The notes beneath the pieces were generated by a model that saw only the letters and a program-made list of their open reading frames with translations, searched no databases and was not told where the DNA came from. Below, piece after piece: positions 8,336 to 17,572 of a DNA stretch of 64,000 nt. Source of the stretch: Clostridia bacterium (GTDB lineage: Bacteria > Bacillota > Clostridia > Christensenellales > SZUA-584); assembly GCA_018648645.1 (NCBI GenBank), contig JABGQS010000009.1, positions 1-64,000 on the forward strand, given 5' to 3'. Made by a program: the position numbers and the translations under genes. Position 1 is the first letter of the stretch; every line of letters starts with the position of its first letter.

Positions 8336-9598
8336 CTACCCAATCCGATCCACCTTCATATACTCCCTAAGCGCCTCGGGCACATCCACGCTGCCGCCTG
8401 CCCTCTGATAGTTCTCAAGTATCGCCGCCGTTGTGCGCCCCACAGCAAGCCCGCTTCCGTTCAGCGTGTGCACAAACTGCGGCTTTGCGCCCTTTTCGCT
8501 GCGATATTTGATGTTCGCGCGCCGTGCCTGAAAGTCCATAAAGTTCGAGCACGAGCTAATCTCGACGTACTTGCCGTAGCTCGGCATCCACACTTCGATG
8601 TCATACGTTTTCGCTGCCGAGAACCCTAAATCCCCCGTGCACAGTGTCACCACTCTGTACGGTAATCCTAGTTTCTGCAGCACCTTCTCCGCATCCGCGA
8701 CGAGACTTTCCAGCTCCTCCGCCGAAGTTTCGGGCTCCACGAACTTCACCATCTCCACCTTGTTGAACTGGTGCTGACGAATCAGTCCTCGCGTGTCTCG
8801 CCCTGCACTGCCCGCTTCGCTCCTAAAGCACGCGCTGTACGCCGTATATTTCTTTGGCAGCTCGGTCATGATGCTGTCCTTATACATATTCGTCACAGGC
8901 ACTTCTGCCGTCGGCACCAGGAAATAGTCCGTGCCGCTTAGGCTAAACGCGTCCTCTTCAAACTTTGGAAGCTGTCCTGTGCCTTGCATCGAGTTTCGAT
9001 TGACGATAAACGGCGGAAACACCTCTTCGTACTCGCCTTCCAATGTGTGCGTGTCTATCATAAAGCTGATAAGCGATCGCTCCAGCCTGCTGCCTAGGCC
9101 CTTATAAAACGTGAACCTCGCGCCCGTCACTTTCGCCGCAGTCTCAAAATCGAGCACACCAAGGTTCGTGCCGATGTCCCAGTGCGCTTGCGGCTCGAAA
9201 TCAAACTTGCGCGGCTCGCCCCACTTGCGCTGCTCAATGTTGTCGTCTTCGCTGTCGCCAACCGGCACATCCGCGTGCGGCAAATTCGGCGTAGACAGCA
9301 ATAGCGTGTTCAGCTCGCTGTCCAGCACAGCCAAGTCCGCGTCAATCGCTTTCACGTCATCGCTGACTTGCTTCATTTCGTTCAGCAACTCATCAACGTT
9401 CTCGCCCGCCCGCTTCATCACAGGTATCTGCTTGCTTACCTCGTTGCGCTTGGCTTTCAGCGTCTCGGTCTTGACGATAAGCTCCCTGCGCTCCTCGTCA
9501 ATCTGCTTCATCTTCTCCACAACGCCGGTGATTCCGCGCTTAGCAAGCCCCGCAATCACTTCATCCGCATTCGTCCTGATTCTCTTAATATCCAGCAT
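8336..9598 (-). CDS. serS: Seryl-tRNA synthetase
   Basis: 420 residues, normal length. The N-terminal coiled-coil arm that grips tRNA-Ser covers about residues 30-100. Class II motifs follow: [21 protein letters not shown], the motif 2 [21 protein letters not shown] and the C-terminal motif 3 with [25 protein letters not shown] precedes the ATG. No T-box leader is visible in the 113 bases upstream, where only the end of the preceding gene and AT-rich DNA are found. Confidence 0.97.
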   Translation of the reverse strand: MLDIKRIRTNADEVIAGLAKRGITGVVEKMKQIDEERRELIVKTETLKAKRNEVSKQIPVMKRAGENVDELLNEMKQVSDDVKAIDADLAVLDSELNTLLLSTPNLPHADVPVGDSEDDNIEQRKWGEPRKFDFEPQAHWDIGTNLGVLDFETAAKVTGARFTFYKGLGSRLERSLISFMIDTHTLEGEYEEVFPPFIVNRNSMQGTGQLPKFEEDAFSLSGTDYFLVPTAEVPVTNMYKDSIMTELPKKYTAYSACFRSEAGSAGRDTRGLIRQHQFNKVEMVKFVEPETSAEELESLVADAEKVLQKLGLPYRVVTLCTGDLGFSAAKTYDIEVWMPSYGKYVEISSCSNFMDFQARRANIKYRSEKGAKPQFVHTLNGSGLAVGRTTAAILENYQRAGGSVDVPEALREYMKVDRIG

Positions 9599-9711
9599 AT
9601 CTACCCCACCTATATTTCATTTGATAACATTATCCCACATCTTGAGTTTCTAGGCAACAAAAAAGCGACCATTATATAACAGCCACCTTTGAAAACCTGC
9701 AATTTGAAACA

Positions 9712-10272
9712 TTACGATCCAATAAATATATTTAGTTCATCAGCTATATCATAACAAATCTCTTGCACAGCTTCAATCGCTTTTCTTTCGTCTTCCCCTA
9801 CTATTACTTCCGTCTTCGAGTCGTTTACTGTATTTTTAAATAATTCTTCTAATTTATCACATTTATTTTCAAGTGATTCATACCAGTCGAAAAGTTTAGG
9901 TTCCTCGATAGATAGTATTTCTCTATTAATTGAAACTCTCTTTCTCATTTTAAACGCTTCGACCCGCATTTCTTTTTCTATCTTTAATGCATATGCTATT
10001 CCCGAAATACTCATATTTACACTTGTCACCAATTGCCCTAACTCTCTTTTGCTTGTATTTAATTGATATTCTCGTTCTCTTGATTTCCCAAAATATATGA
10101 AAAACGCGGTAATAACAGTACCTACAGCAAGATTCATAAATAGATATGAAAGCCATTCTAATAATTGTGTTTCTTCTGACTTGAACAAAAACGATAAAAT
10201 AGAAGCAGCTAACAATAAAACTACAATTATTGATGTCCATATGTAAAACTTCTTTCTCTTTTTTTTCCCCAT
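9712..10272 (-). CDS. Two-helix membrane protein with coiled-coil cytoplasmic domain
   Basis: 186 residues. A basic N-terminus is followed by two membrane helices (about residues 10-29 and 40-62), then a long charged, largely helical domain with Glu/Lys heptad-like stretches. It sits between argS and serS on the same strand, 23 bases after argS. AT-rich. No family recognised; the layout (two N-terminal helices and a helical cytoplasmic part) also occurs in small accessory effector proteins, but nothing here shows such a role. Confidence 0.68.
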   Translation of the reverse strand: MGKKKRKKFYIWTSIIVVLLLAASILSFLFKSEETQLLEWLSYLFMNLAVGTVITAFFIYFGKSREREYQLNTSKRELGQLVTSVNMSISGIAYALKIEKEMRVEAFKMRKRVSINREILSIEEPKLFDWYESLENKCDKLEELFKNTVNDSKTEVIVGEDERKAIEAVQEICYDIADELNIFIGS

Positions 10273-10295
10273 ACGGATTCTTATCCTTCCTTTAT

Positions 10296-11990
10296 CTACA
10301 TACGCTCTGGTGCACCCACGCCAAGCAACCCCAGCCCCATCTTGATCACACCAGACACGCAGTCGGCGACCATCAGCCGCGCCGCCGTTGCCGCTTTGTC
10401 GTCGCTGATGATCCTGTGCTCAAAGTAGAACCGGTTCATCGCTTTGGCTATCTCGATGATGTGCTTTGTGACAAGGTACGGCTCGCTTTTCTCGCACGCG
10501 CGCTGCACCGTCTCGCCAAACCCAAGCAACAGCTTGGCTATCGCAAACGCCTCTTTGTTGTCAATCGCGCTGTAGTCTTTCTCGTGATTCTTATAATCAA
10601 AATCGGCACGACGCAGCAGACTCTTGCACCGCGCATGCGTATACTGCACATACGGCCCCGTCTCTCCGTCAAAGTTCAGCACCCGCTCAAAGCTGAATGT
10701 CGAGTCCTTTATGCGCGCTGTGCTAAGCGCGTCAAACACCACCGCACCCACGCCCACAACCTTTGCGACGTCGTCCTTGTTCTGCAGGTCGGGTGACTTC
10801 TCGTCAATAATCGCGCGTGTTTTCTCCACGGCCTTTTCCAGCACATCCTGCAAGAAAACCACGTTGCCCTTTCTTGTGGACAGCGTAGCGCCCTCCAGCG
10901 AAACCATGCCAAACGACACGTGCTCAAGGTCCTTCGCCCACTCATACCCCATCAGCTCTACCACCTTAAACCACTGTTTAAAGTGCAAATCCTGCTGATA
11001 CGCCACGACATATAGACACTTGTAGAAATCGTACGTTTTCTTGCGATAAAACGCCGCCGCCAAATCGCGTGTAGAGTACAGCGTCGCACCGTCCGTTTTT
11101 AGTATAATACACGGCGGAATCTCCTCGCCAAGGCGCACAACGTAAGCGCCGTCGCTTTCCTCCAGCATATCCTTGTCTCTTAGCTCGTCAATAATCGGCT
11201 GCATCTTATTGTTATAAAAACTCTCGCCGTCATAGCTGTCAAACTCCACACCCAGCATGTCATAGATGACCTTGACTTCCTTGAGCGTCACTTCCTTAAA
11301 CCAATTGAAAATCTCAAGCGCTTCGGCGTCGCCGTCCTCTATTTTCTTGAACCATTCGCGCGCGGTGTCGTTCAGGCTTTCGTCCTTCTCCGCCTCATCG
11401 TGAAAGCGCACATACAGCGCCAACATCGCAGATATCGAATTGTCCTCGATGTCTTGTCGCCTGCCCCACATTTTATACGCAGTAATCAGCTTGCCAAACT
11501 GCGTGCCCCAGTCGCCTAGGTGGTTTATACCAATCGGGTTATATCCCAAAAACTTGTATATCTTGTAAAGCGAGCTGCCGATAACCGTTGTCGACAAATG
11601 CCCGATATGAAACGGCTTGGCGATGTTGATAGACGAGTAATCGATACACACGTTTCGCCCGTGCCCAATATCGACGCTGCCGAAGGCTTCGCCTTTCTCT
11701 GTCACGTCCACTAATACATCCCTGATTATTCGCGCGTTATCGAGGTAAAAGTTGATATACGCGCCCACAACTTTCGCTTCCTTAACGCATTCGGGCAGCT
11801 CCAGTTTCTCTGCTATTCCCGCAGCAATCATCGGCGGTGCTTTGCGAAACTCTTTGGCCAACCTAAAGCAAGGGAACGCATAATCCCCCATCGCGCTGTC
11901 TGTCGGAACCTCAATCATAGGCTCTATCTGCTCAGCGGGCATATCAGCGGCGTTAGCTAACGCCTGTGCAATTTTTTCTTTATAGTCCAT
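10296..11990 (-). CDS. argS: Arginyl-tRNA synthetase
   Basis: 564 residues, normal for class I ArgRS. N-terminal additional domain, then NIAKPFHIGHLSTTVIG with the HIGH signature, NHLGDWGTQFGKLI, the substitute KMSKS loop STRKGNVVFLQD, and the anticodon-binding C-terminus ending LGVGAPERM, typical of ArgS. AAAAGG precedes the ATG by 6 bases. It heads a short run of minus-strand genes including the small membrane protein and serS. Confidence 0.97.
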   Translation of the reverse strand: MDYKEKIAQALANAADMPAEQIEPMIEVPTDSAMGDYAFPCFRLAKEFRKAPPMIAAGIAEKLELPECVKEAKVVGAYINFYLDNARIIRDVLVDVTEKGEAFGSVDIGHGRNVCIDYSSINIAKPFHIGHLSTTVIGSSLYKIYKFLGYNPIGINHLGDWGTQFGKLITAYKMWGRRQDIEDNSISAMLALYVRFHDEAEKDESLNDTAREWFKKIEDGDAEALEIFNWFKEVTLKEVKVIYDMLGVEFDSYDGESFYNNKMQPIIDELRDKDMLEESDGAYVVRLGEEIPPCIILKTDGATLYSTRDLAAAFYRKKTYDFYKCLYVVAYQQDLHFKQWFKVVELMGYEWAKDLEHVSFGMVSLEGATLSTRKGNVVFLQDVLEKAVEKTRAIIDEKSPDLQNKDDVAKVVGVGAVVFDALSTARIKDSTFSFERVLNFDGETGPYVQYTHARCKSLLRRADFDYKNHEKDYSAIDNKEAFAIAKLLLGFGETVQRACEKSEPYLVTKHIIEIAKAMNRFYFEHRIISDDKAATAARLMVADCVSGVIKMGLGLLGVGAPERM

Positions 11991-12072
11991 TACATTTCCT
12001 TTTCTCTTTTAGTCTCTAAAAATATATCACAACACATCGTTTATATCAACGAATTTGATACTCCCGGTGTTT

Positions 12073-13176
12073 TTATTCCTCGCGCTGCAGCGCTTGCTGC
12101 ATCAACACCGCCGCAATATACTTCGCATCTTCCCACACAATATCGTCAAACAACGCGTTGTCGTGCGGCGTGCTCGTCCCGTCACCCGGCGTAAGCTCAA
12201 CCAGCAGTCCCGGTCGGCTATACTCCTGCCGAAACCAGTTTTCAAACCCTGCGCCATACACTTCCGGCTCCTTTGACGGCGACACATTTGCATACCCGGA
12301 CACCTTTGCCACCGCGTCAGCAACCCGCTGCGCGCTCGGTATGTTGCCCATGCTGCCGCTGTCCGCCCAATAAATAATCTCGCCCTTTGTATGAAACGAC
12401 ACCGCAATTGCAAACTCGTTATTTTCGCACAGTGCCATCAGCGCTATAACTTCCGGCTCGCTCGCGCTGCTGTATCCTTTAAACAGCTCGCTGGCGGGCT
12501 CTCTAATATCGCTCGCCTTCTCTTCCCAAAAACACGGATACTGGCGATTGAGATCCACGCCATTGATATTCGCCTTCCACTCCGCAAAGTCGCTTTTCAC
12601 CATCAACATACTTTTCACAACCTCGCTGCCAATCACGCTGTCAATACCATTGATGACGAGGTTCACACCGTCCGGGTTAATCATCGGCACAATGTACACC
12701 GTTACCGCGCTAAGCAGCGCATCGATGTCATATCCGCCAAACTCCTCGCCCCTCGCCGCCGCGTATAAATACTTGTCAATCGTGTTCATCAAATACGTGC
12801 TGCTGATATATTCTCTCGCATGATGCGCGCCAACAAGCAGCAGTTTCTTTTCGCCGCTGCCCATCTTTATCAGCGTCAAATCTCTTCGCTCAACCGAGCT
12901 TCCGATGCTATCAATCTGCAAATACTGCGGATACATCTGCGCCAGCTCATGCGCATCGCTCACCATCATCTCGTGCGTATACGGCTGATACGGGTCCACC
13001 ACAATTGCGGGTGTTCTCGTTACAGTCGGCGTTTGTCTACCATCCGTCTGCGTTACCGTTTGCGTCGGAGTCTGCGCAATTGCCTGCGCTGCAACAGCTT
13101 CCCTAGTCTCTGCCGCACACCCTGCCCCAAGTATTAAAATAAGCGCAAATAAAAACGCTGTGGCTCGTTTTCCCAT
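12073..13176 (-). CDS. M14 family zinc carboxypeptidase, lipoprotein
   Basis: 367 residues. Signal peptide with lipobox LGAGC (Cys20), Thr/Pro-rich linker, then a metallocarboxypeptidase domain. Zinc ligands: His119 and Glu122 in GAHHAREY, and the His of SFHTKGEIIYW; substrate-binding VDLNRQYP and the catalytic Glu in LLVELTPGDG are present. It likely trims peptides or cell-wall stem peptides outside the cell. No ribosome site precedes the ATG, and a plausible promoter lies so close that the mRNA may be leaderless. Confidence 0.9.
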   Translation of the reverse strand: MGKRATAFLFALILILGAGCAAETREAVAAQAIAQTPTQTVTQTDGRQTPTVTRTPAIVVDPYQPYTHEMMVSDAHELAQMYPQYLQIDSIGSSVERRDLTLIKMGSGEKKLLLVGAHHAREYISSTYLMNTIDKYLYAAARGEEFGGYDIDALLSAVTVYIVPMINPDGVNLVINGIDSVIGSEVVKSMLMVKSDFAEWKANINGVDLNRQYPCFWEEKASDIREPASELFKGYSSASEPEVIALMALCENNEFAIAVSFHTKGEIIYWADSGSMGNIPSAQRVADAVAKVSGYANVSPSKEPEVYGAGFENWFRQEYSRPGLLVELTPGDGTSTPHDNALFDDIVWEDAKYIAAVLMQQALQREE

Positions 13177-13182
13177 AGCGTT

Positions 13183-13211
13183 ATACTATCATTAATAGTG
13201 CTTGCTTTCAA
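13183..13211 (-). promoter_or_regulatory. Promoter of the M14 carboxypeptidase gene
   Basis: On the minus strand TTGAAA, 17-bp spacer, TAGTAT. The expected transcription start falls at or within a few bases of ATG 13176. Confidence 0.5.
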
Positions 13212-13214
13212 TTA

Positions 13215-13655
13215 TTAATCTGCACCATACCTCAGAGCGTCACCCATCCATTCACTTTTGTCTCGCCATTTCAAGCCTTTTGCAGCTATCCACAGTATTT
13301 CATCATTGTTAGGGTCTTTTATATCCCAATCTCTTTCATCGGCCCAGTAAAACACTCCGTCCTCATATTTTAACGTTGCATGAGAAATCTCTGGGAATGA
13401 CCCTTCAGGTATTTGCACCATATTAATCTTTTGAACATCTGTAAATAACAACTCCACAGCCCCAATGCCATGATGCTTGCTACATTGGATCAAGACTTTT
13501 GCTTTCAGTCCAAATAATGCAGAATAATGCGCAGTATCATTTATATAACTACCACTCCAGACATGCAACTCCCTAAAGCATCCATCATGGAAATGACCCA
13601 CCTTATTCAGCAGCTTTTCTGCATCTTCCTGCGTTTTTATCTCTTCCCACAGCAT
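13215..13655 (-). CDS. Uncharacterised FHDG-motif protein
   Basis: 146 residues, soluble, rich in Trp and His. It contains GHFHDGCFRELHVWSGSY near residue 20, a signature I remember from scattered small proteins found as single genes, some near polymorphic toxin loci. It follows folA with no gap, so it is probably co-transcribed with thyA-folA. The ATG at 13655 follows AGGTGAG; a GTG at 13664 is the alternative. Lower GC than folA. Function unknown. Confidence 0.68.
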   Translation of the reverse strand: MLWEEIKTQEDAEKLLNKVGHFHDGCFRELHVWSGSYINDTAHYSALFGLKAKVLIQCSKHHGIGAVELLFTDVQKINMVQIPEGSFPEISHATLKYEDGVFYWADERDWDIKDPNNDEILWIAAKGLKWRDKSEWMGDALRYGAD

Positions 13656-13664
13656 ACTTCTCAC

Positions 13665-14147
13665 CTACTCCACCAAGCAAATATTCTCATAAGTACAATA
13701 GCTCGTACCCTGCCCAAACTTACCGTCCTGCACCTCCACACACTGCCAGCACGGACGCTCGTCAAGATCGGGGAAATACGTGTCCACCTCATACTCGCCG
13801 TCAATCTTGGTCACATACGCATACTTGCAGTACGGCAAAAGCAAATTGTATATCGACTGCCCGCCGCACACAAAAATCTGCCCAAGCTCATCGCGCATAT
13901 CCATAAACTGAGCGAGCGAGCTTACCACATCTACACCTTCAATCGGCTCGTCCTTGTCATAAAACACAACGTTGCGGCGCTCCTTCAGCGGACCCTTTGG
14001 CAGCGATACAAAAGTGGTATAGCCCATCACCACCGTGTTGCCGGTTGTCACCCTGTTAAAGTTTCTTAAATCCTCTTTGTTAAACTTCATCTGAGCTCCG
14101 CCGATGCCGATGCCCCAGTTTTCGTCCACCAACACAATCGCGTTCAT
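13665..14147 (-). CDS. folA: Dihydrofolate reductase
   Basis: 160 residues. Seen: N-terminal NAIVLVDENWGIG (Met20-loop region), the acidic active-site position in KEDLRNF, VVMGYTTFVSLP for NADPH binding, and FVCGGQSIYNLLLPYC. It reduces dihydrofolate produced by ThyA, whose gene lies 14 bases upstream in the same operon. GGGAGG lies 7 bases before the ATG. The proline-tryptophan-leucine loop of common DHFRs is replaced by GGAQMKF, so it is a divergent member. Confidence 0.92.
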   Translation of the reverse strand: MNAIVLVDENWGIGIGGAQMKFNKEDLRNFNRVTTGNTVVMGYTTFVSLPKGPLKERRNVVFYDKDEPIEGVDVVSSLAQFMDMRDELGQIFVCGGQSIYNLLLPYCKYAYVTKIDGEYEVDTYFPDLDERPCWQCVEVQDGKFGQGTSYCTYENICLVE

Positions 14148-14161
14148 CCCATATCCTCCCG

Positions 14162-14989
14162 TTAAATCGAGACTTCCAGCTCATAGTCAAAGCTGTTATA
14201 CTCATAGTTCGCAAGCTTCACGCTGTCCGGCGTAAACTTGTAAAAGTCGCTCACCGTTTTGTCCATCGTCATCTTGGGCGCGCCGTATCGTTTGTTTTCA
14301 ATAATTTTGCGCACAATTGGTATATGCCGATCGTATATATGCGCATCAGCGATCACGTGCACAAGCTCGCCTGGCTCCAGCCCGCTAACCTGCGCAAACA
14401 TGTGCACAAGCACCGCGTACTGACACACGTTCCAGTTGTTCGCCACCAGCATATCCTGCGAGCGCTGATTAAGAATCGCGTTCAGTTTATTTCCATCCAC
14501 GATAAACGTCATGCTATATGCGCACGGCTGCAAATTCATGTCCTTTAAATCCGCGTGGTTGAACATGCTGCATATAATTCGCCGGCTGTTCGTGCTGCTG
14601 CTCAGCAGATGCAGCGCATAGTCCACCTGATCGAATCTGCCTTCGGCAAAGTCATACTTCTTACCAAGCTGATACCCATACGCCTTGCCAATGCTGCCAC
14701 TTTCGTCAGCCCATGCGTTCCAAATCTTGCCATTAAAGTCGTTCACGTTGCTGCTCTTTTTCTGCCATATCCAAAGCAGCTCGTCCACAGCGCTCTTTAA
14801 ATACGTGCGTCTTATCGTAAGTATTGGAAACTCGCGGCTAAGGTCATACCTGTTCACAATGCCAAACTTTTTAATGGTATAGGCCGGTGTCCCGTCCTCC
14901 CATTTTGGACGCACCGCCGCGCTTCTATCAACTTCGCCTGCTAAAATATCTTTGCAATTTTCAATAAATATCTGATCAGCTCTGCTCAT
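14162..14989 (-). CDS. thyA: Thymidylate synthase
   Basis: 275 residues, full length. It methylates dUMP to dTMP using methylene-tetrahydrofolate. Visible: the catalytic Cys in LQPCAYSMTF, the phosphate-binding Arg pair in NSRRIICSMFN, QRSQD, and HVIADAHIYDRH with the His and Tyr that bind the dUMP ribose. The usual LGxPFN segment reads VANNWN and the His after the catalytic Cys is Ala; these look like lineage features. GAGG precedes the ATG. First gene of thyA-folA. Confidence 0.94.
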   Translation of the reverse strand: MSRADQIFIENCKDILAGEVDRSAAVRPKWEDGTPAYTIKKFGIVNRYDLSREFPILTIRRTYLKSAVDELLWIWQKKSSNVNDFNGKIWNAWADESGSIGKAYGYQLGKKYDFAEGRFDQVDYALHLLSSSTNSRRIICSMFNHADLKDMNLQPCAYSMTFIVDGNKLNAILNQRSQDMLVANNWNVCQYAVLVHMFAQVSGLEPGELVHVIADAHIYDRHIPIVRKIIENKRYGAPKMTMDKTVSDFYKFTPDSVKLANYEYNSFDYELEVSI

Positions 14990-15062
14990 AAATTTCCTCT
15001 TCGCTTCGAGTCGGTTTAGTCAAATTCTCTTTTTCAATCATACCACACGGCATCACCTGCCG

Positions 15063-15869
15063 CTAGTTCATCTGGAACAAAAACGTGTTGACAATCGTCA
15101 GAAACTCGCGCATATAGCTCGTCACCTTAACAAGCAGCGGCGTCACACACGGCAACCCGTATCCCGTTATCCCGCGGTTTTTCGCCACCGCCAACGAGCG
15201 AAATATGTGAAAATCATTCGTCACAATCACAGCCGTTTTCTCTAAATCCGCGTCATACTCCTTCATAACCAGAGCAGACAGCGTCATATTGTCGTGCGTG
15301 CTGAACGAGTTCGCCTCCGTCAATATTCGGCTTTGCGCAATCCCCTGCGATATCAAATAATCGCGCATGGCATACGCTTCTGCCACCGGCTCGGTGTCGC
15401 CCTGCCCGCCGCTCACAATGCAAATCACGTCCTCATGCTCCTCCAGGTACTCCACCGCGTTATCGAGCCTTATCTTCAGCGACAAGCTCATCCTCCCGTC
15501 CGGGAAGATTCCAGCGCCGAGTACAATACAATAATTCACGTCCTCGTCAGGCGGCGGAATATTTGCATACGTGATGATGATTCCTTCAATCACAACAAAC
15601 AGCGCAACGCCGAGGCACACAATCACCGTCACGACAACCCTAAGCCACTTATACGGAATCAGCTTTCGCTTGCGCTTCAGCTTAACCCACCCGTACGCGA
15701 TAAATATCACCCCGACCATCGCAGGAAACACCGTCCCCAGCGTTATGCTCGTAGACACGGGCAGCGCAACAACGGTTGCCAGCACCCCGAGGCACCCCAG
15801 CACCAGCACAGCGATAAAAAATACTCTCTTCCACTTATCAACTTTTACCTTATTTTTCATATCTGCCAT
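15063..15869 (-). CDS. YdcF/SanA-like DUF218 membrane protein
   Basis: About 268 residues. Three hydrophobic helices occupy the first third (about residues 12-95), then a DUF218 domain: YCIVLGAGIFPDGRMS, SGGQGDTEPVAEAYAM, NSFSTHDNMTLS and TNDFHIFRSLAVAKNRG, the usual order for YdcF/SanA/ElyC proteins. Related proteins affect envelope integrity, but the reaction is unknown. The start is uncertain: no strong ribosome site is seen before ATG 15869 or ATG 15860, and the frame stays open up to 15953 through an inverted repeat. Confidence 0.82.
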   Translation of the reverse strand: MADMKNKVKVDKWKRVFFIAVLVLGCLGVLATVVALPVSTSITLGTVFPAMVGVIFIAYGWVKLKRKRKLIPYKWLRVVVTVIVCLGVALFVVIEGIIITYANIPPPDEDVNYCIVLGAGIFPDGRMSLSLKIRLDNAVEYLEEHEDVICIVSGGQGDTEPVAEAYAMRDYLISQGIAQSRILTEANSFSTHDNMTLSALVMKEYDADLEKTAVIVTNDFHIFRSLAVAKNRGITGYGLPCVTPLLVKVTSYMREFLTIVNTFLFQMN

Positions 15870-15919
15870 TCTATCATCTATACCGCGCAATATCAAACCC
15901 CGTTCATCGCATTTAGTAG

Positions 15920-15938
15920 GGGCGATCATTGATCGCCC
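15920..15938. repeat. Perfect palindrome GGGCGATCA-T-TGATCGCCC
   Basis: A 9-bp perfect inverted repeat with a single central base, preceded by GTAGG and followed by GCC. Similar flanked palindromes are common dispersed repeats in bacterial genomes; only one copy is present in this window. Confidence 0.55.
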
Positions 15939-16013
15939 GCCAAAACTCGCCAAATACGTTCACATAAAAAAAGCCCTAGTGCAATCGCACAAGAACTCAT
16001 CGCGCCACCTCGC

Positions 16014-16766
16014 CTATTTCATAAACTCCGCATCATCATAGTAAACCTGCTTCATGGTCAGACCTCTCGCCGGCGCTGTCGGGCTTGCCATACTCCTGTC
16101 CTTCGCGGCTATTATATCCTTCACGGCGCTTACACTCAGCTTGCCCCTGCCCACGTCCAGCAGCGTCCCTGCAATAATGCGCACCATGTTATACAAAAAA
16201 CCGCTGCCCGTGACTTCGATTTTGATAAACGGCTCATCGCGCGTTACGTCCAGGCTGTACACCGTTCTCACCGTTGTGTCCACTTCGCCGCCGCTTGCGC
16301 AAAAGCTTGCAAAATCGTGCGTGCCGACAATATGCTTTGTCGCCTGCTGCATCGCGCTTGTATCAACATCTCCCCGAATGTGCGCTGTGGTGTTTCTATG
16401 TATTGCCGACGGATGTTGCGTGTTTATGTACGTATACACATACGTCTTCGCCTTTGCGCCATACCGCGCATGAAACTCGTCACTCACAGCTGCTGAGCTT
16501 ACTACTCTTATATCACTCGGCAATTGCGCGTTCATCGCATAGCTAATTTTCTCGGGCGGAATGCTCGTTTCAGTATCCAGATGCGCGACCTGTCCGCGCG
16601 CATGCACACCTGCGTCTGTTCTCCCCGCGCTGTACAAAACGGCTTTGCTCCCGCTCGCTTTCTCAAACGCTTCCTCGACCACCTGCTGCACCGAAAGCCC
16701 GTTTGTCTGCCGCTGCCATCCCACGTAATTCGTGCCGTCATATTCGATTATCAGCTTAATCCGCAT
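16014..16766 (-). CDS. truA: tRNA pseudouridine(38-40) synthase
   Basis: About 250 residues. TruA hallmarks: IIEYDGTNYVGWQRQ near the N-terminus, SAGRTDAGVHARGQVAHLDT with the catalytic Asp, and FLYNMVRIIAGTLLDVGRG. It modifies the anticodon arm of tRNAs. GGAG lies 6 bases before ATG 16766, which is 11 bases after the ecfT stop, so translation is probably coupled. truA after ecfT is the usual Firmicutes arrangement downstream of the ribosomal cluster; the rplM-rpsI pair that often follows is absent here. Confidence 0.95.
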   Translation of the reverse strand: MRIKLIIEYDGTNYVGWQRQTNGLSVQQVVEEAFEKASGSKAVLYSAGRTDAGVHARGQVAHLDTETSIPPEKISYAMNAQLPSDIRVVSSAAVSDEFHARYGAKAKTYVYTYINTQHPSAIHRNTTAHIRGDVDTSAMQQATKHIVGTHDFASFCASGGEVDTTVRTVYSLDVTRDEPFIKIEVTGSGFLYNMVRIIAGTLLDVGRGKLSVSAVKDIIAAKDRSMASPTAPARGLTMKQVYYDDAEFMK

Positions 16767-16777
16767 AGACCGCTCCA

Positions 16778-17572
16778 TCAATATCCAAACGCTAAAAATA
16801 CAATCAGCCCGGCAACAACCGCCGCCGATATAAAATCGCGATAGTGGAAACGCAGCACTTTCATGCGCGTTCTGCCCTCACCGCCGTTATAACACCTCGA
16901 CTCCATAGCAAACGCAAGCTCATCCGCGCGCCGAAACGCGCTCACAAACAACGGCACCAAAAGCGGCACCATTCCTTTTGCCCGCTTTAATACGTTGCCG
17001 CTGTCAAACTCCGCGCCCCTAGCCGTCTGCGCTTTCATAATCTTGTCCGTTTCTTCAAGCAGCGTTGGTATAAAACGCATCGCAATCGTCATCATCATCG
17101 CCAGCTCGTGCACAGGAAACCGTATCAGCTTCAATGGCTTCATCAACCGCTCCATGCCGTCCGTCAATGCAATTGGTGACGTCGTCAGCGTCAATATTGT
17201 CGTTGCCGTGATTAAAAACACCAGCCTCACCGCAAGCCGTATCGCGTTATAAAGCCCCTCCTGCGATATTTTGAATATCCACCATGACGCAATTATATTG
17301 CCCTCTGCATAAAAGAACGTATTCAAAACAAACGTTAATACGATGATAAACCAAAGCGGCTTTAACCCCCGTGCCACAAACTTTAAGCTAACGCGCGATA
17401 TAATAATCGTGAATGTCAAGAACCCGAATATCGCAACGTACCCGATCCACGTGTTTGCCAAGAATATCGCAACAATCGCCGCGATTACCAGCAGCAGCTT
17501 CATGCGCGGGTCGATTTTGTGAACCACCGAGTTTCCTGGGAAATACTGCCCTATCGTTACGTTTTTAATCAT
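16778..17572 (-). CDS. ecfT: Energy-coupling factor transporter transmembrane protein
   Basis: About 264 residues with five or so membrane helices. [12 protein letters not shown] near the N-terminus, and two cytoplasmic coupling motifs, QTARGAEF and [14 protein letters not shown], that dock to the ATPases. With the fused ATPase gene it forms the shared ECF module that powers vitamin and metal S-components encoded elsewhere. ATG 17572 follows AGGTGAG and overlaps the end of the ATPase gene; GTG at 17581 is an alternative. Confidence 0.93.
   Translation of the reverse strand: MIKNVTIGQYFPGNSVVHKIDPRMKLLLVIAAIVAIFLANTWIGYVAIFGFLTFTIIISRVSLKFVARGLKPLWFIIVLTFVLNTFFYAEGNIIASWWIFKISQEGLYNAIRLAVRLVFLITATTILTLTTSPIALTDGMERLMKPLKLIRFPVHELAMMMTIAMRFIPTLLEETDKIMKAQTARGAEFDSGNVLKRAKGMVPLLVPLFVSAFRRADELAFAMESRCYNGGEGRTRMKVLRFHYRDFISAAVVAGLIVFLAFGY

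Noticed and set aside
9599-9711. Possible T-box leader before serS
   Set aside because: Region is only 113 bases and lacks the AGGGTGGNACCGCG T-box sequence and specifier structure.
14162-14989. ThyA replacements (Ala after catalytic Cys, VANNWN in place of LGxPFN)
   Set aside because: All residues needed for dUMP and catalysis are present; I consider this a clostridial-type variant, not a broken gene.
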